64,000 bases of DNA from assembly GCA_945870425.1 (NCBI GenBank), contig CAMBSD010000013.1:1-64000 (forward strand), given 5' to 3'. Both the position numbers and the translations under genes were made by a program. The stretch is from Chitinophaga pinensis (GTDB lineage Bacteria; Bacteroidota; Bacteroidia; UKL13-3). Positions within the stretch are counted from its first letter, which is position 1. Each line of letters opens with the position of its first letter. The notes below the pieces were generated by a model. It had not been told where the DNA came from. It searched no databases and saw nothing but the letters and a program-made list of their open reading frames with translations. Below, in pieces: positions 1 through 8,728 of the stretch.

Positions 1-1421
1 AATGTAGCAGTAAATGAAGCAGGTACGCTAATACTTCTAGAGATAGTAATACTATCGCCTATGGCAGTCATGGTTGGCGTGCCCGTTGTTCCACTTGGCA
101 GTAAAATACCCGTTAATGCACCTGAATGAGTAAGGGTTGCTGTGGGATTAAATATTTCATTAAGGACAACTACATTAAAATTAACAGTAGAGGAAGCGGC
201 AGCATAATTAGCTCTAATTCCAATATCAGCTGCTGTGTTGGCTACGATAGAGGTATGGTTAATTGTAACTCTGTTGTTATTACAAGTAATAGTACCCGTG
301 GCAATACCCGAACCAAAATCAATACCTGTATTAGCTACAGAAGCCGTTTGGGTAATGGTAATGGTATTATCACTATAATTGTTTGTGAAAGTAATACCTA
401 CTGGAGCAGTTGAAGCTGAACAATAAATACCTGCATTTATAAGTGTAAGCGCAGCTACATTGGTAATGGTGTTAAAACGAATGTTGTTTCCTGCACCATT
501 TCTAAAAGCCACACCAGAAGCTACTGAAACAGTAGTTGAGGCTAAGTTATAAGTCATATCAAATGCAGTATTTGATACACCATAGGTAATCGTATTTCCT
601 GTAGACAATGAAGTTCCACCCACATCGTTACCAGATTCTTGCACAGTAACGGTCTCAGGGGCAGATACAAAATATACACCTACAGCTACACCTGATATGG
701 TATTGCCATAAATTTTGTTGTTTGAGTTTGTACCTGCTGTAGAAGTAGCAAGTCTTGCAGTGGCAGGCGCTGTATGAGCAGAAGCACTGGTAGAAAAAAT
801 ACCAACTGAATTGCGGTAAGTTGTAGCACCGTTGCTCATGATGATGGTATTGTTTTGAATGGTATTGTTTTGAGCGCCATCTGTAGCCGAAGCAGCAAAT
901 AGACCAATACCAAACTCAGTCATTCTTTGAGCAGCTAAAGCACCTTCAACGGTATTAGAGGTATTCTCTCTAATGGTAAAGTTTTGGATGGTTAAATTAT
1001 CTGAACCAACAATTTTGATTACAGCATCCGCTTGACCCGTTGCAGCACCACCTGCGCTCGCGATAACGGCAGCTCTAATGGTGGTGTTACCCCCATCAAT
1101 TACCACATTGTTTGTAGGCGTTGTAGCAGTGGTGTAAGTAATTACAAAACCGCCCGTAGGGGCTGTTTCAGATGTACCCGAACAAGTTAAGGTTACAGGA
1201 CCTGAAAATGCAGTTACTGCATTCAATCCAGCAATGGCACTTGCCAGTGATGAATAGGATGATGCCAAATTAGGAGTGGTGTTACCACTGTTGGTCACCG
1301 TAACTGTCAACTGTGCCTGCGCACGCGACAATCCAAAGACAAGAGAGAGGCAAAGAAGGGCAATCCTTGCAGATTTCTTTAGCCAATCTTTGAGTGTTCT
1401 TTTTTGTGTAAAGTTGATCAT
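1..1421 (-). CDS. Secreted beta-helix-like surface protein (5' part; runs off left edge)
   Basis: An open frame starts at the ATG at 1419-1421 and reads leftward without a stop to the window edge (about 473 codons). The first 36 residues form a signal peptide: a basic N-terminus, a hydrophobic core 'IALLCLSLVFGL' and an 'RAQAQ' cleavage region. The mature part is rich in Thr, Asn, Ser, Ala and Gly with repeated short strands such as 'NNTIQNNTI', 'NLTIQNFTI' and 'GNTISGVAVGVYF', as expected of a right-handed parallel beta-helix adhesin or surface protein. Family knowledge suggests export by Sec and probably T9SS, but the C-terminal sorting domain lies outside the window. The function and binding partner are unknown. 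The plus-strand frames over this region are shadows. Confidence 0.8.
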   Translation of the reverse strand, partial: MINFTQKRTLKDWLKKSARIALLCLSLVFGLSRAQAQLTVTVTNSGNTTPNLASSYSSLASAIAGLNAVTAFSGPVTLTCSGTSETAPTGGFVITYTTATTPTNNVVIDGGNTTIRAAVIASAGGAATGQADAVIKIVGSDNLTIQNFTIRENTSNTVEGALAAQRMTEFGIGLFAASATDGAQNNTIQNNTIIMSNGATTYRNSVGIFSTSASAHTAPATARLATSTAGTNSNNKIYGNTISGVAVGVYFVSAPETVTVQESGNDVGGTSLSTGNTITYGVSNTAFDMTYNLASTTVSVASGVAFRNGAGNNIRFNTITNVAALTLINAGIYCSASTAPVGITFTNNYSDNTITITQTASVANTGIDFGSGIATGTITCNNNRVTINHTSIVANTAADIGIRANYAAASSTVNFNVVVLNEIFNPTATLTHSGALTGILLPSGTTGTPTMTAIGDSITISRSISVPASFTAT

Positions 1422-1642
1422 ATAATTGTTGGTTAGTTGATATTTATATCGTCAATAATAATAAAAAATAATTTAATAATTTTTTTTTCAAACTAAATTT
1501 ACAATTTATTTAACCTCATAACTAATAAAAGTGATTAAGTTGAATTTTGTTAAGTATTAATCTTTGAATAATAAAGGTTTTCATGAAATGTAATTTATAA
1601 TTTTTATCGACAGTATTTAATCTGAATTTTTTAGGAGGCAAA

Positions 1643-1670
1643 AAAAAAGCTGCCCTGAGGCAGCTTTTTT
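1643..1670 (-). terminator. Intrinsic terminator of the DUF6580 gene
   Basis: The hairpin AGCTGCC / GGCAGCT (1648-1654 and 1659-1665, loop CTGA) is flanked by an A-run and a T-run, so it can work in both directions. On the minus strand it lies about 20 bases after the stop of the DUF6580 gene at 1688. Confidence 0.85.
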
Positions 1671-1687
1671 AATGATTATAATTTCAA

Positions 1688-2215
1688 TTATTCACTAATT
1701 AATTTCGGAAGGTTTATTTTTATTAGGTAATAGGCACCAAACAATGTTGAAGTATAAAATAAATCACCCATCAAGGTATTTTGAAAGAAAGGAATAGCCA
1801 TGGTATAGCTTTCCATCATTCCTGCAAATGTATGAGGATACATCATATTGATTGATCCTTCTGGATATAAGAATACAAAATTTGTAATTAAATAAAACAA
1901 TACTGAGCTAGCTAATGATAAGCCTGCAATTCTCACGGCTGATTTGTTTTTTTGCAAATTGAATCCAATCAGCACTAACATGGCAAAACTACCATATACT
2001 GGAAGCATTTCAGTCATAGGATATCTATCCAAAAACAAATCACTTAATATAAGTGCCACGAAAGGAACAACAAATGCCATTATTCTATTTGAGAAAAATG
2101 CACCACCAAATAAAGCAATAGCTGCAATTGGTGAGAAGTTTGGCAAATGGGGTAATAATCTGCTAAGCGCAGCCACTGCAATAAGAGTACAAATGGTTAT
2201 AATTTTTTTGTTCAT
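1688..2215 (-). CDS. DUF6580 family putative membrane transport protein
   Basis: A 175-residue integral membrane protein with about five hydrophobic segments: the N-terminal 'IITICTLIAVAALSRLLPHLPNFSPIAAIALFGGAFF', then 'IMAFVVPFVALILSD', 'YGSFAMLVLIGFNL', a segment near 'SLASSVLFYLITNFVF' and a final one near 'LFYTSTLFGAYYLI'. The 'RLLPHxPNFSPIxAIALFGGA' region and the later 'TNFVFL' are, from memory, hallmarks of DUF6580, a family resembling the substrate-binding subunits of ECF transporters. No substrate can be read from the sequence and no ATPase partner is nearby. The gene stands alone, with its own promoter-like site upstream and a strong terminator behind it. Confidence 0.75.
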   Translation of the reverse strand: MNKKIITICTLIAVAALSRLLPHLPNFSPIAAIALFGGAFFSNRIMAFVVPFVALILSDLFLDRYPMTEMLPVYGSFAMLVLIGFNLQKNKSAVRIAGLSLASSVLFYLITNFVFLYPEGSINMMYPHTFAGMMESYTMAIPFFQNTLMGDLFYTSTLFGAYYLIKINLPKLISE

Positions 2216-2236
2216 GTTTTTGTAATAATTAGTACG

Positions 2237-2265
2237 CGAATGTAAAAGCTAAACCAATAATAAAA
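2237..2265 (-). promoter_or_regulatory. Probable promoter of the DUF6580 gene
   Basis: On the minus strand, TTTT (2262-2265), 17 bases and TAcaTTcG (2237-2244) approximate the Bacteroidota -33/-7 consensus. The site lies 22 bases before the ATG at 2215. Confidence 0.45.
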
Positions 2266-2297
2266 AAGTTAGACTTGTAAATCGCTAATTTTGAGTG

Positions 2298-3308
2298 TTA
2301 ATTACTTGTTTTGATATTCCAGCCATCAGGTAATTTTTCGGTAATTTCAATATTTCCGAATTCTTTACTTTGACGAGCGCCTACCTTTTTAGCCCAATCA
2401 GCCATGTATTTAATACCTTCTGCAAGTTGAATTCCTGTTGGAGCACCGAAAACCCTATGTGCCTTTGCATGGCTTGAATAGGCATGCATAACCTCATTAC
2501 GAGCAGATAAATAGTTGATATTAGGTTTTACCCCAAACTCATTACAAACCACTTCAGCCAATTCATTTACAGTAAATGGTTTGTCAGCACCAATATTAAA
2601 TACTTCGTTGAAAGATTCAGGTATATTTATACATTTGGCTATTGGAATAGCCACATCATCAATATAGCTGAATGCGCGGGTTTGGGTTCCATCACCAAAT
2701 ACAGTTAATTGTTTACCTTGCATGATTTGGTTCATGAAGATACCAATTACATTTCTATACTTGTCACCAATATTTTGGTTTTCGCCATACACATTATGAG
2801 GACGGAATACTACATAGTTTAATCCAAACATTTCATGAGCTGCTTTTAAATCTAACTCAACAGCATATTTCGAAATGCCATAAGGATCTTCAGGTGTCGG
2901 CACCATCTCTTCAGTCATAGGCAATTGACCTTTGCCATACACCGCAATCGAAGAAGTGAAAACGAAACATTTAACTTTGTGTTTAACAGCTTCGTTTATC
3001 AAAAGTACACTGCCTGTTAAATTATTCGTGTAGTTGAAACTTCGTATGAAATGCGAAAGTCCTTCAGCCGCATAAGCAGCCAAGTGATACACATAATCAA
3101 TTTTATTGTCTAAGAATATTTTTTTTACCAATTCAGCATCTGTAATGCTTCCTAAGATAAAACTTGCATTTTCATTTTCTGGAATATAGTCTTCAAATCC
3201 ACCGCTCAAATCGTCCAGAATGATTACTTTGTGTCCCATAGCTAAACAATGTTTAGCTACATGTGAGCCAATAAAACCAGCTCCTCCTGTTATTAATGAT
3301 GTTGTCAT
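2298..3308 (-). CDS. NAD-dependent epimerase/dehydratase (UDP-glucose 4-epimerase-like)
   Basis: A 336-residue extended short-chain dehydrogenase. The Rossmann motif GGAGFIGSH spans residues 8-16, 'LDDLSGG' follows the second strand, a Thr-Ser-Ser triad lies at 118-120, and the catalytic Y143xxxK147 occurs in 'PYGISK'. Such enzymes interconvert or oxidise nucleotide sugars (UDP-Glc/Gal/GlcNAc type) in the cytoplasm to supply glycosyltransferases. A family 2 glycosyltransferase lies immediately upstream on the same strand, 25 bases away, so the pair probably acts in envelope glycan synthesis. The exact sugar cannot be told from sequence. The length is normal for the family. Confidence 0.85.
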   Translation of the reverse strand: MTTSLITGGAGFIGSHVAKHCLAMGHKVIILDDLSGGFEDYIPENENASFILGSITDAELVKKIFLDNKIDYVYHLAAYAAEGLSHFIRSFNYTNNLTGSVLLINEAVKHKVKCFVFTSSIAVYGKGQLPMTEEMVPTPEDPYGISKYAVELDLKAAHEMFGLNYVVFRPHNVYGENQNIGDKYRNVIGIFMNQIMQGKQLTVFGDGTQTRAFSYIDDVAIPIAKCINIPESFNEVFNIGADKPFTVNELAEVVCNEFGVKPNINYLSARNEVMHAYSSHAKAHRVFGAPTGIQLAEGIKYMADWAKKVGARQSKEFGNIEITEKLPDGWNIKTSN

Positions 3309-3333
3309 AGTCGTTAGGTTTTTTAGTTAATGA

Positions 3334-4245
3334 TTAAACTGCCGAATGTTTAGAGTGATAAAGATTCCAGAATGTGCCTCTTAAAAACGCTCTCAAATGT
3401 ACATATTGTCCTTTAGAAATATATTTAAAAATTGCTTTTGGTGCCGTAAATAAAATATAAAATAACATGAAAGCAACGAATTGGATGAAATTTGAATTTC
3501 TGCGCATGTATAGAATTCTATTTCTTGTGTGGTAATAGGCCTTGTTCGCACTTTCTTTACCCATCGTAATAGATTCTTTGTGGTAAATTTTCCCTTTCGG
3601 TTGGAAGTAGATATGGTAACCTGCTTTTATGATGCGGGTGCTCCAATCCCATTCTTCATAGTAAATAAAGAAACTCTCGGGAAACATGCCCACTTTGTTA
3701 ATAATCTCACGAGAAACCAACATGGCACCTCCATGAGATCCTGAAGTGTATCCACCTTTGTCGTCAAACTGTCCCACATCTTCTTGAAGTGAGCCAACAG
3801 CCGTTGTTCTGCCGGTGTATGGGTTTATTGGGTTAAAGCCTGCATATTGAATAATATTTTTCTTTTCGAAAAACATCAATTTTGGACTCACCACACCAAT
3901 GGTTTTATCTTGGGTGAATGGTTCGTACAAAACATTCAATAAGTCAGGGGTTACTTCGGTATCATTGTTTACAATGAACATATAATCACCTTTAGCTTGT
4001 CTCATGCCCCAGTTGTTACCACCCGTAAATCCTAAGTTTTCTTCACTTCTTAGGACCCTAGTTTTTGGATAGTTTGCAGCGTTTATACTTTCTGTTGGGT
4101 CTACTTTTGAACCCATATCGCAAACCAAAATCTCATAATTAGGCCACAACAAACTACGGGTAGATTCTAAAAACTCACATGTTACATCCGTTTGATTCCA
4201 ATTTAGTGTTACAATTGAAATCAAAGGATAATTTTCAGTTTGCAT
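3334..4245 (-). CDS. Glycosyltransferase family 2 (rhamnosyltransferase-like)
   Basis: About 303 residues from the ATG at 4245; an in-frame GTG at 4254 is the alternative. The N-terminal GT-A fold starts with 'ISIVTLNWN', continues with 'NLGFTGGNNWG', and holds the metal-binding 'NNDTEV' (about residue 95) in place of DxD. 'FIYYEEWDWSTR' (about 195) is the acceptor-side motif common in rhamnosyltransferase-type GT2 enzymes. A C-terminal amphipathic to hydrophobic stretch, 'FVAFMLFYILFTAPKAIF', suggests membrane association. It probably transfers a sugar to a lipid-linked or surface glycan and forms an operon with the downstream epimerase gene. Confidence 0.85.
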   Translation of the reverse strand: MQTENYPLISIVTLNWNQTDVTCEFLESTRSLLWPNYEILVCDMGSKVDPTESINAANYPKTRVLRSEENLGFTGGNNWGMRQAKGDYMFIVNNDTEVTPDLLNVLYEPFTQDKTIGVVSPKLMFFEKKNIIQYAGFNPINPYTGRTTAVGSLQEDVGQFDDKGGYTSGSHGGAMLVSREIINKVGMFPESFFIYYEEWDWSTRIIKAGYHIYFQPKGKIYHKESITMGKESANKAYYHTRNRILYMRRNSNFIQFVAFMLFYILFTAPKAIFKYISKGQYVHLRAFLRGTFWNLYHSKHSAV

Positions 4246-4545
4246 AACTTTCACTTATTTAAGCAAAAGTATATATTATTCCTTACAAGGCTGAATGAAA
4301 TTGTTGATATTTTACACATTTGTGTGTTTAAAAGTAGGGGAAATGGGTGAATGAATGCCAAAACGAAAAAAATCTTTCACCTAAAAATCGACTTGGTAAA
4401 CTCAACAGAGAGAAAACTTAGGTAAATTAATAATTCTTAACTTTTAATTATGTGCCCTCTATCTCCTTCAACCATCAAACATTTTCATCTGCATTAAACC
4501 TTTGTCCTATTTTCGCATCTCATTATCACCTAAACAAAATAGAAC

Positions 4546-4971
4546 ATGAAAAGATTAATGAAAGTAATGAGTGTATTGGCATTGCTGCTAATAACCAACA
4601 TCGGTTTTGCCCAAAGGGCTAGAGAAAGCCGTGGCGCTGAAATGGTAACTAAAATGACTGCTCGCTTAACTGAAAAACTAACTTTAACTACTGATCAACA
4701 AAGCAAGGTTTCTGATATTTTAACTGCTCACAATGCCAATATGAAAGTCATGCGTGAGCAAATGCAAAATGAACCAAGCAAAGAAGAAAAAATGAAATTA
4801 CGCAAAGCATCTTGGGATAAGTTGGATACTGATATCTCTGCTTTGCTTACAGTTGAACAAAAGCCTAAATACGCAGTATACAAAAAACAAATGAAGGAAG
4901 ATTTTAAAGCCAATAGAGGAGGTAAAGGCAAAGAGGGAATGGGAAAAGATTTTAATGATGAGGTTTATTAG
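4546..4971 (+). CDS. Spy/CpxP-like periplasmic protein
   Basis: A 141-residue exported protein. Residues 1-22 are a signal peptide ending 'NIGFAQ'. The mature part is highly charged and helical: 'MTARLTEKLTLTTDQQSKVSDIL', then 'EEKMKLRKASWDKLDTDISALLTVEQKPKYAVYKKQMKE', which matches the two-helix LTxxQ...LTxEQ pattern of Spy/CpxP-like or DUF4890 proteins. The tail is Gly/Lys rich. In Proteobacteria such proteins chaperone periplasmic clients or sense envelope stress; the role here is inferred. The gene is monocistronic and has only a weak promoter match, TAttTTcG, at 4508-4515. Confidence 0.7.
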   Translation: MKRLMKVMSVLALLLITNIGFAQRARESRGAEMVTKMTARLTEKLTLTTDQQSKVSDILTAHNANMKVMREQMQNEPSKEEKMKLRKASWDKLDTDISALLTVEQKPKYAVYKKQMKEDFKANRGGKGKEGMGKDFNDEVY

Positions 4972-4988
4972 ATAAAGATTTCATTAAT

Positions 4989-5073
4989 CCCTTGCCGTGG
5001 GTTTAAACCTAAGGCAAGGGATAATATTTGTATCAACTCAATCTATCTATTGCAAGGGGTTTAAACCCACCCC
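4989..5073. repeat. Pair of GGTTTAAACC-centred palindromes
   Basis: Two related inverted repeats lie 3' of the Spy-like gene. The first, 4989-5020, has arms CCCTTGCC and GGCAAGGG around GGTTTAAACC. The second has GGGTTTAAACCC at 5057-5068. The second, read in reverse, shares GTGGGTTTAAACC with the first. They look like REP-type intergenic elements and could also end transcripts from both sides. Confidence 0.6.
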
Positions 5074-5108
5074 AATGGATTTTAACAAATAGTAACAACT
5101 CGAATTTA

Positions 5109-6131
5109 TTAAGCAATTGATTTTGAAATATCTTTTGATTTCATTTCCACCCAACCATTTTCTTCTGATAAAATAGCAAAGGGTTCATCTTTAATAATCA
5201 TATAGCCATCTAAGTCGGCATAGTCTGTTAGGCCACACATAGCCCATGCTCCGCTCATTCCCAAAGTGGTTTCAACCATACAGCCCACCATGGTTTTTAA
5301 ACCCAAATCTTTTGCTTCCTTGATTATCCTAAGTCCATTTAAATAACCTCCAGACTTCATTAATTTCATGTTTACACCACTAAATTCTTGTTGCAATTCA
5401 CTCATATTTGCTTCGGCTAAACAGCTCTCATCAGCCATAATCACATAAGGGCTTTTGGGTTTTAAGTATCTGTAAGCATCCTCCATTGCTGATGGCATTG
5501 GTTGCTCAACAAATGCAATACGATAAGGGCTCAACTGCTTCATAAAGGTAATTAAATCATCAGGGTTTTTCCAAGCCTCGTTGGCATCTATCATCAATGG
5601 TTTATGACACACCTTACTTAAAGCAGCCAACTCTTCTAATCCAGTTTCAGCATTTACTTTTATCTTAATATGTTGAAACCTGTCGAGATTATATGTGTTA
5701 TAAAATTCTGCTATAAGTTGATGCTCCATAATGGGCAAAGTATAGCAAGTAGCGACTTTGCTGGGTGCAGGTATTTGGAGATATTGGTTAAGGCTTTGCT
5801 TGCTCTTTGTGCATTGCAAATGTATGTAAGCAGATTCAATTCCGAAACGAAGTGCAAGCGGTATATCAAGCTCACTAAGTAAAATTGTGAAAGCATTTAT
5901 CCCTAAATCTTGATTGAAAATTTTGGAGGCTTGGCTTGTAAAATTCTCAAAGGCTGTTTCAATTACTTCAGGCGTTTCATTGTAACGTATATTGGGCGCC
6001 ACTTCTCCTTGAGCTGAATGAAGTCCATCTTTTACGCCTATCAAATAATTGATTTTATAGTCACTCGAATTGCGTGAAAGTTTCCAAGTGTATTTTAGTT
6101 CAAGTTTTATTGGTGTTATGCTCCACTCCAT
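5109..6131 (-). CDS. Dipeptide epimerase (L-Ala-D/L-Glu epimerase type), enolase superfamily
   Basis: A 340-residue enolase-superfamily enzyme of the muconate-lactonizing group. The acid-base lysines appear as K156xK158 in 'HIKIKVNAE'. The three metal ligands are D182 ('IDANEAW'), E209 ('VEQPMP') and D234 ('MADES'). The opposite-face lysine lies in 'NMKLMKSGG' (about 255-261). The C-terminal 'GCMVETTLGMSGA' and 'DLDG' are typical of Ala-Glu epimerases, which epimerise the second residue of dipeptides from peptidoglycan turnover. The gene is isolated, so no neighbour supports a substrate. All key residues are present. Confidence 0.85.
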   Translation of the reverse strand: MEWSITPIKLELKYTWKLSRNSSDYKINYLIGVKDGLHSAQGEVAPNIRYNETPEVIETAFENFTSQASKIFNQDLGINAFTILLSELDIPLALRFGIESAYIHLQCTKSKQSLNQYLQIPAPSKVATCYTLPIMEHQLIAEFYNTYNLDRFQHIKIKVNAETGLEELAALSKVCHKPLMIDANEAWKNPDDLITFMKQLSPYRIAFVEQPMPSAMEDAYRYLKPKSPYVIMADESCLAEANMSELQQEFSGVNMKLMKSGGYLNGLRIIKEAKDLGLKTMVGCMVETTLGMSGAWAMCGLTDYADLDGYMIIKDEPFAILSEENGWVEMKSKDISKSIA

Positions 6132-6225
6132 GTTTTTTTAATTAAGAATTTTAAATTAAGAATTTGTTTTTATGATTAACTCGGACTCTTTAATAATTCA
6201 AGAAAATAAATTATAGCGTCATGGC

Positions 6226-6316
6226 GTCCCGTTCGAACGGGACGAAGCCATCTGATTTATTAGGAGATTGCTTCATCCAGTTCCGACAAATCGGAATCGG
6301 GATTCACAAAGACAAT
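6226..6316. repeat. 18-bp perfect palindrome plus REP-like arm
   Basis: The perfect palindrome GTCCCGTTCGAACGGGAC occupies 6226-6243. From 6264 follows AGATTGCTTCATCC and an inner TTCCGACAAATCGGAA (6281-6296), then ATCGGGATTC. The same AGATTGCTTC...ATCGGGATTC arrangement occurs at 23272-23301. The 6132-6428 gap otherwise holds no recognisable gene. Confidence 0.6.
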
Positions 6317-6428
6317 CAATTTCGAAAAAGTCTATTACTATTTACCATACATTTTCTTATTCAATAATTTTTAATTTAGTTATTTGTTCGAATAATATAA
6401 TTCGTAATTATCAATTCCTAATTCCTGA

Positions 6429-7838
6429 TTAAATAATATACTCCTGCATCATATCAGGTATCTCCACCTTGTTAATACCTGCTTCATGCAAAGCATTTTT
6501 CATCGCTGTTAATTGTGTTAATTCACCATGAATAAGGAAAACTGTTTCATTTGAATTTGGCTCAATGGTTTTACTGATATAATTAAACACTTCATCATGG
6601 TCGGGATGAGAGCTAAATACATCTGTTTGTGCAATCTTCGCAAATACCCTTCTATCTCTGTTTTTAATACGTATAAGAGATTGACCCAATAACAACCTAT
6701 GACCTAGGGTTCCTTCAGCACAGAAGCCTGCAATCAAAATGGTTGAAAACGGATTTTCAATATTGTTGCTCACATGTTCTTGAATACGCCCACCTTCTAC
6801 CATGCCTGCCGCTGAAATGATAACACAGGGGTCGTAATAGTGAAGCAATTCATCGTGCTCATCCATCGAATCCAAATATTCAGCACCTTCAAACTCAAAC
6901 AAGCTCCCATGCTTTGCCATGAAGTTTTGTGCTTCTTCGTTAAGTATGTCAGAATATCTTTGGTAGATTCCTGTGGTCTTTACAGCTAATGGACTATCAA
7001 CAAAAACTTTCAAATGTGAAGGAATCAAACCTTGCTTTTTTAGTTGGTTGATGGTAAAAACCACTGATTGAGTTCTACCCACACTAAAGGCCGGAATTAC
7101 CAACCTTCCGCGATGGTTCACACAAGTTTGGGTGATATACGCCAACATTTCTTCTTCTGCACTTCTCTCTACTTTATGTTTTCTACCTCCATAAGTTGAT
7201 TCACAAATGAGGTAATCCACTTTTTTGAAAAGTTGACCATCTCTTACCAATTTGCTATTGCTGCGCCCTAAATCGCCACTAAAGCCAATGGTTTTGGTTT
7301 GACCTTTTTCTGTAATCTCGAGCAAAATGCTAGCAGCACCTAATAAATGACCGGCTTCTACAAAAGTGATTTTGATGTTTTCGTTTACTACAAAGCTTTT
7401 GTCAAATGGCACTGTAACGAAACGATCCATACATTCTTTTACTTGCTTTTCAATATACAAAGGCTTTGGCACCAAATGTCTTTTGGTCTTTTTTGATTGT
7501 GAAAGGCCTTTTCTGTATTCGTGAAATTGAATATTGGCCGAATCAAACAACAAATAGGATGTCAAATCTGCTGTGGCAGGTGTGCTCAAAATATTTCCCA
7601 TAAAGCCTAGATGAACCAAAGCAGGCAGATTGCCAGAATGGTCGATGTGCGCGTGTGTTAAAAGCACCAAATCAATATCTACAGGTTCAAAAGGAAAAAT
7701 ATACTCACGTTCAGTAGGATTTTTCTTCATTTCGTAATCCATACCGCAATCAACCAATATTTTGTAGCCTGAATCAAGGGTCAGTAAGTACATACTTCCC
7801 GTTACTTGTTTGGCTGCACCTAAAAATTTTAATCTCAT
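6429..7838 (-). CDS. MBL-fold beta-CASP ribonuclease-like protein with RMMBL domain
   Basis: A 469-residue metallo-beta-lactamase-fold protein of the CPSF73/Ysh1-like group. The zinc motif H62xH64xD66H67 is in 'THAHIDHSGN'. Further metal ligands lie in 'EAGHLLGAAS' and 'GFSGDLGR'. The beta-CASP insertion contains 'PAFSVGRTQ' and 'SAAGMVEGGR', and the C-terminal RNA-metabolism segment carries 'SSHPDHDE' and 'LIHGE'. Family members are zinc-dependent endo- or exonucleases acting on RNA; bacterial homologues are poorly characterised, so the substrate is open. It is divergently transcribed from upp with about 110 bases between the starts. Confidence 0.85.
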   Translation of the reverse strand: MRLKFLGAAKQVTGSMYLLTLDSGYKILVDCGMDYEMKKNPTEREYIFPFEPVDIDLVLLTHAHIDHSGNLPALVHLGFMGNILSTPATADLTSYLLFDSANIQFHEYRKGLSQSKKTKRHLVPKPLYIEKQVKECMDRFVTVPFDKSFVVNENIKITFVEAGHLLGAASILLEITEKGQTKTIGFSGDLGRSNSKLVRDGQLFKKVDYLICESTYGGRKHKVERSAEEEMLAYITQTCVNHRGRLVIPAFSVGRTQSVVFTINQLKKQGLIPSHLKVFVDSPLAVKTTGIYQRYSDILNEEAQNFMAKHGSLFEFEGAEYLDSMDEHDELLHYYDPCVIISAAGMVEGGRIQEHVSNNIENPFSTILIAGFCAEGTLGHRLLLGQSLIRIKNRDRRVFAKIAQTDVFSSHPDHDEVFNYISKTIEPNSNETVFLIHGELTQLTAMKNALHEAGINKVEIPDMMQEYII

Positions 7839-7952
7839 ATTTTTTTACTGTAAATATCAATTTAGAAGGAATTTTCAGAGAAATGATATTGACAGGTTTT
7901 GTGCAAATAAACCAAACTTTCGCATACCTTCGCTATGCTATTCATAATACTT

Positions 7953-8597
7953 ATGCCACATATACTTGCCAAACAGTATTCTTTACTAAACGATTACCTA
8001 GCAGAACTAAGAAATATAGAGGTGCAAAAAGACAGTGCACGTTTCAGAAAAAACGTAGAACGAATAGGCCAAATCATGGCTATTGAAATCAGTAAACACT
8101 TACCTTTCAAGACGGAGGAGGTTAACACGCCATTAGGAACACATGAGTCTAAAATGCTTGCCTCACAGCCTGTATTAGCTACAGTTTTAAGAGCAGGATT
8201 GGCCATGCACCATGGTTTTTTGAATTGCTTTGATAGAGCTGACAATGCCTATGTTTCTGCTTATAGAAAACATGTAAGCCCAAATGAATTTGAAATAGTG
8301 GTTGAATATATGGCAGCACCAGACATTACAGATAGAACATTGATTTTGATTGACCCAATGCTAGCAACAGGACAGAGTATGCATTTAAGCTACAAGGCGT
8401 TATTAAGACACGGGATGCCAAGCGAGGTGTTTGTAGCAAGCATCATTGCAAGTAAACAGGGAGTAGAGCATATAAAAACCTTTATGCCAAAAGCTAAGAT
8501 TTTTGTGGCCGACATTGATAATGATTTGGATGAACACAGTTATATAGTGCCGGGCTTAGGTGATGCAGGCGACTTATGCTTTGGAAATAAATTATAA
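7953..8597 (+). CDS. upp: Uracil phosphoribosyltransferase
   Basis: This enzyme converts uracil and PRPP to UMP in pyrimidine salvage. It carries the PRPP loop 'LILIDPMLATGQS' and the uracil-binding C-terminal 'YIVPGLGDAGDLCFG', both family signatures. I start at the ATG at 7953 ('MPHILAKQ'), about 214 residues, rather than the in-frame ATG at 7935. Known homologues begin at about this point, and a promoter-like TAccTTcG at 7925-7932 would put the transcript start near or past 7935. TTTG at 7898-7901 is a possible -33 element. The gene stands alone between the divergent beta-CASP gene and the DUF2027 gene. Confidence 0.93.
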   Translation: MPHILAKQYSLLNDYLAELRNIEVQKDSARFRKNVERIGQIMAIEISKHLPFKTEEVNTPLGTHESKMLASQPVLATVLRAGLAMHHGFLNCFDRADNAYVSAYRKHVSPNEFEIVVEYMAAPDITDRTLILIDPMLATGQSMHLSYKALLRHGMPSEVFVASIIASKQGVEHIKTFMPKAKIFVADIDNDLDEHSYIVPGLGDAGDLCFGNKL

Positions 8598-8622
8598 TCT
8601 ATAAGATTAAGTAATGTAGACT

Positions 8623-8727
8623 TTTCGACTCCGCTCAAAGTGACATTACTATTGTAATAACACATTAACCCAATAACGAAATAACCCAATAACGCTATTT
8701 TTCATAACGAATTAACAAATAACCAAA
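8623..8727. repeat. Intergenic repeat: GACTCCGCTCA element plus AATAACG heptamers
   Basis: TTTCGACTCCGCTCAAAG with GTGACAT following occupies 8623-8646. Behind it, up to the ATG of the DUF2027 gene, are several AATAACG/AATAACC units, e.g. 8673-8695. The same two components recur inside the SNF2 helicase gene at 19081-19205, and the GACTCCGCTCA core recurs in the 23.1-kb mosaic. Confidence 0.65.
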
Positions 8728-8728
8728 A

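Noticed and set aside
126-413. 95-codon plus-strand frame at the left edge
   Set aside because: It is a shadow of the minus-strand beta-helix protein, whose signal peptide and continuous frame are convincing.
1944-2225. 93-codon frame opposite the DUF6580 gene
   Set aside because: Antisense shadow; the minus-strand frame has family motifs, a promoter and a terminator.
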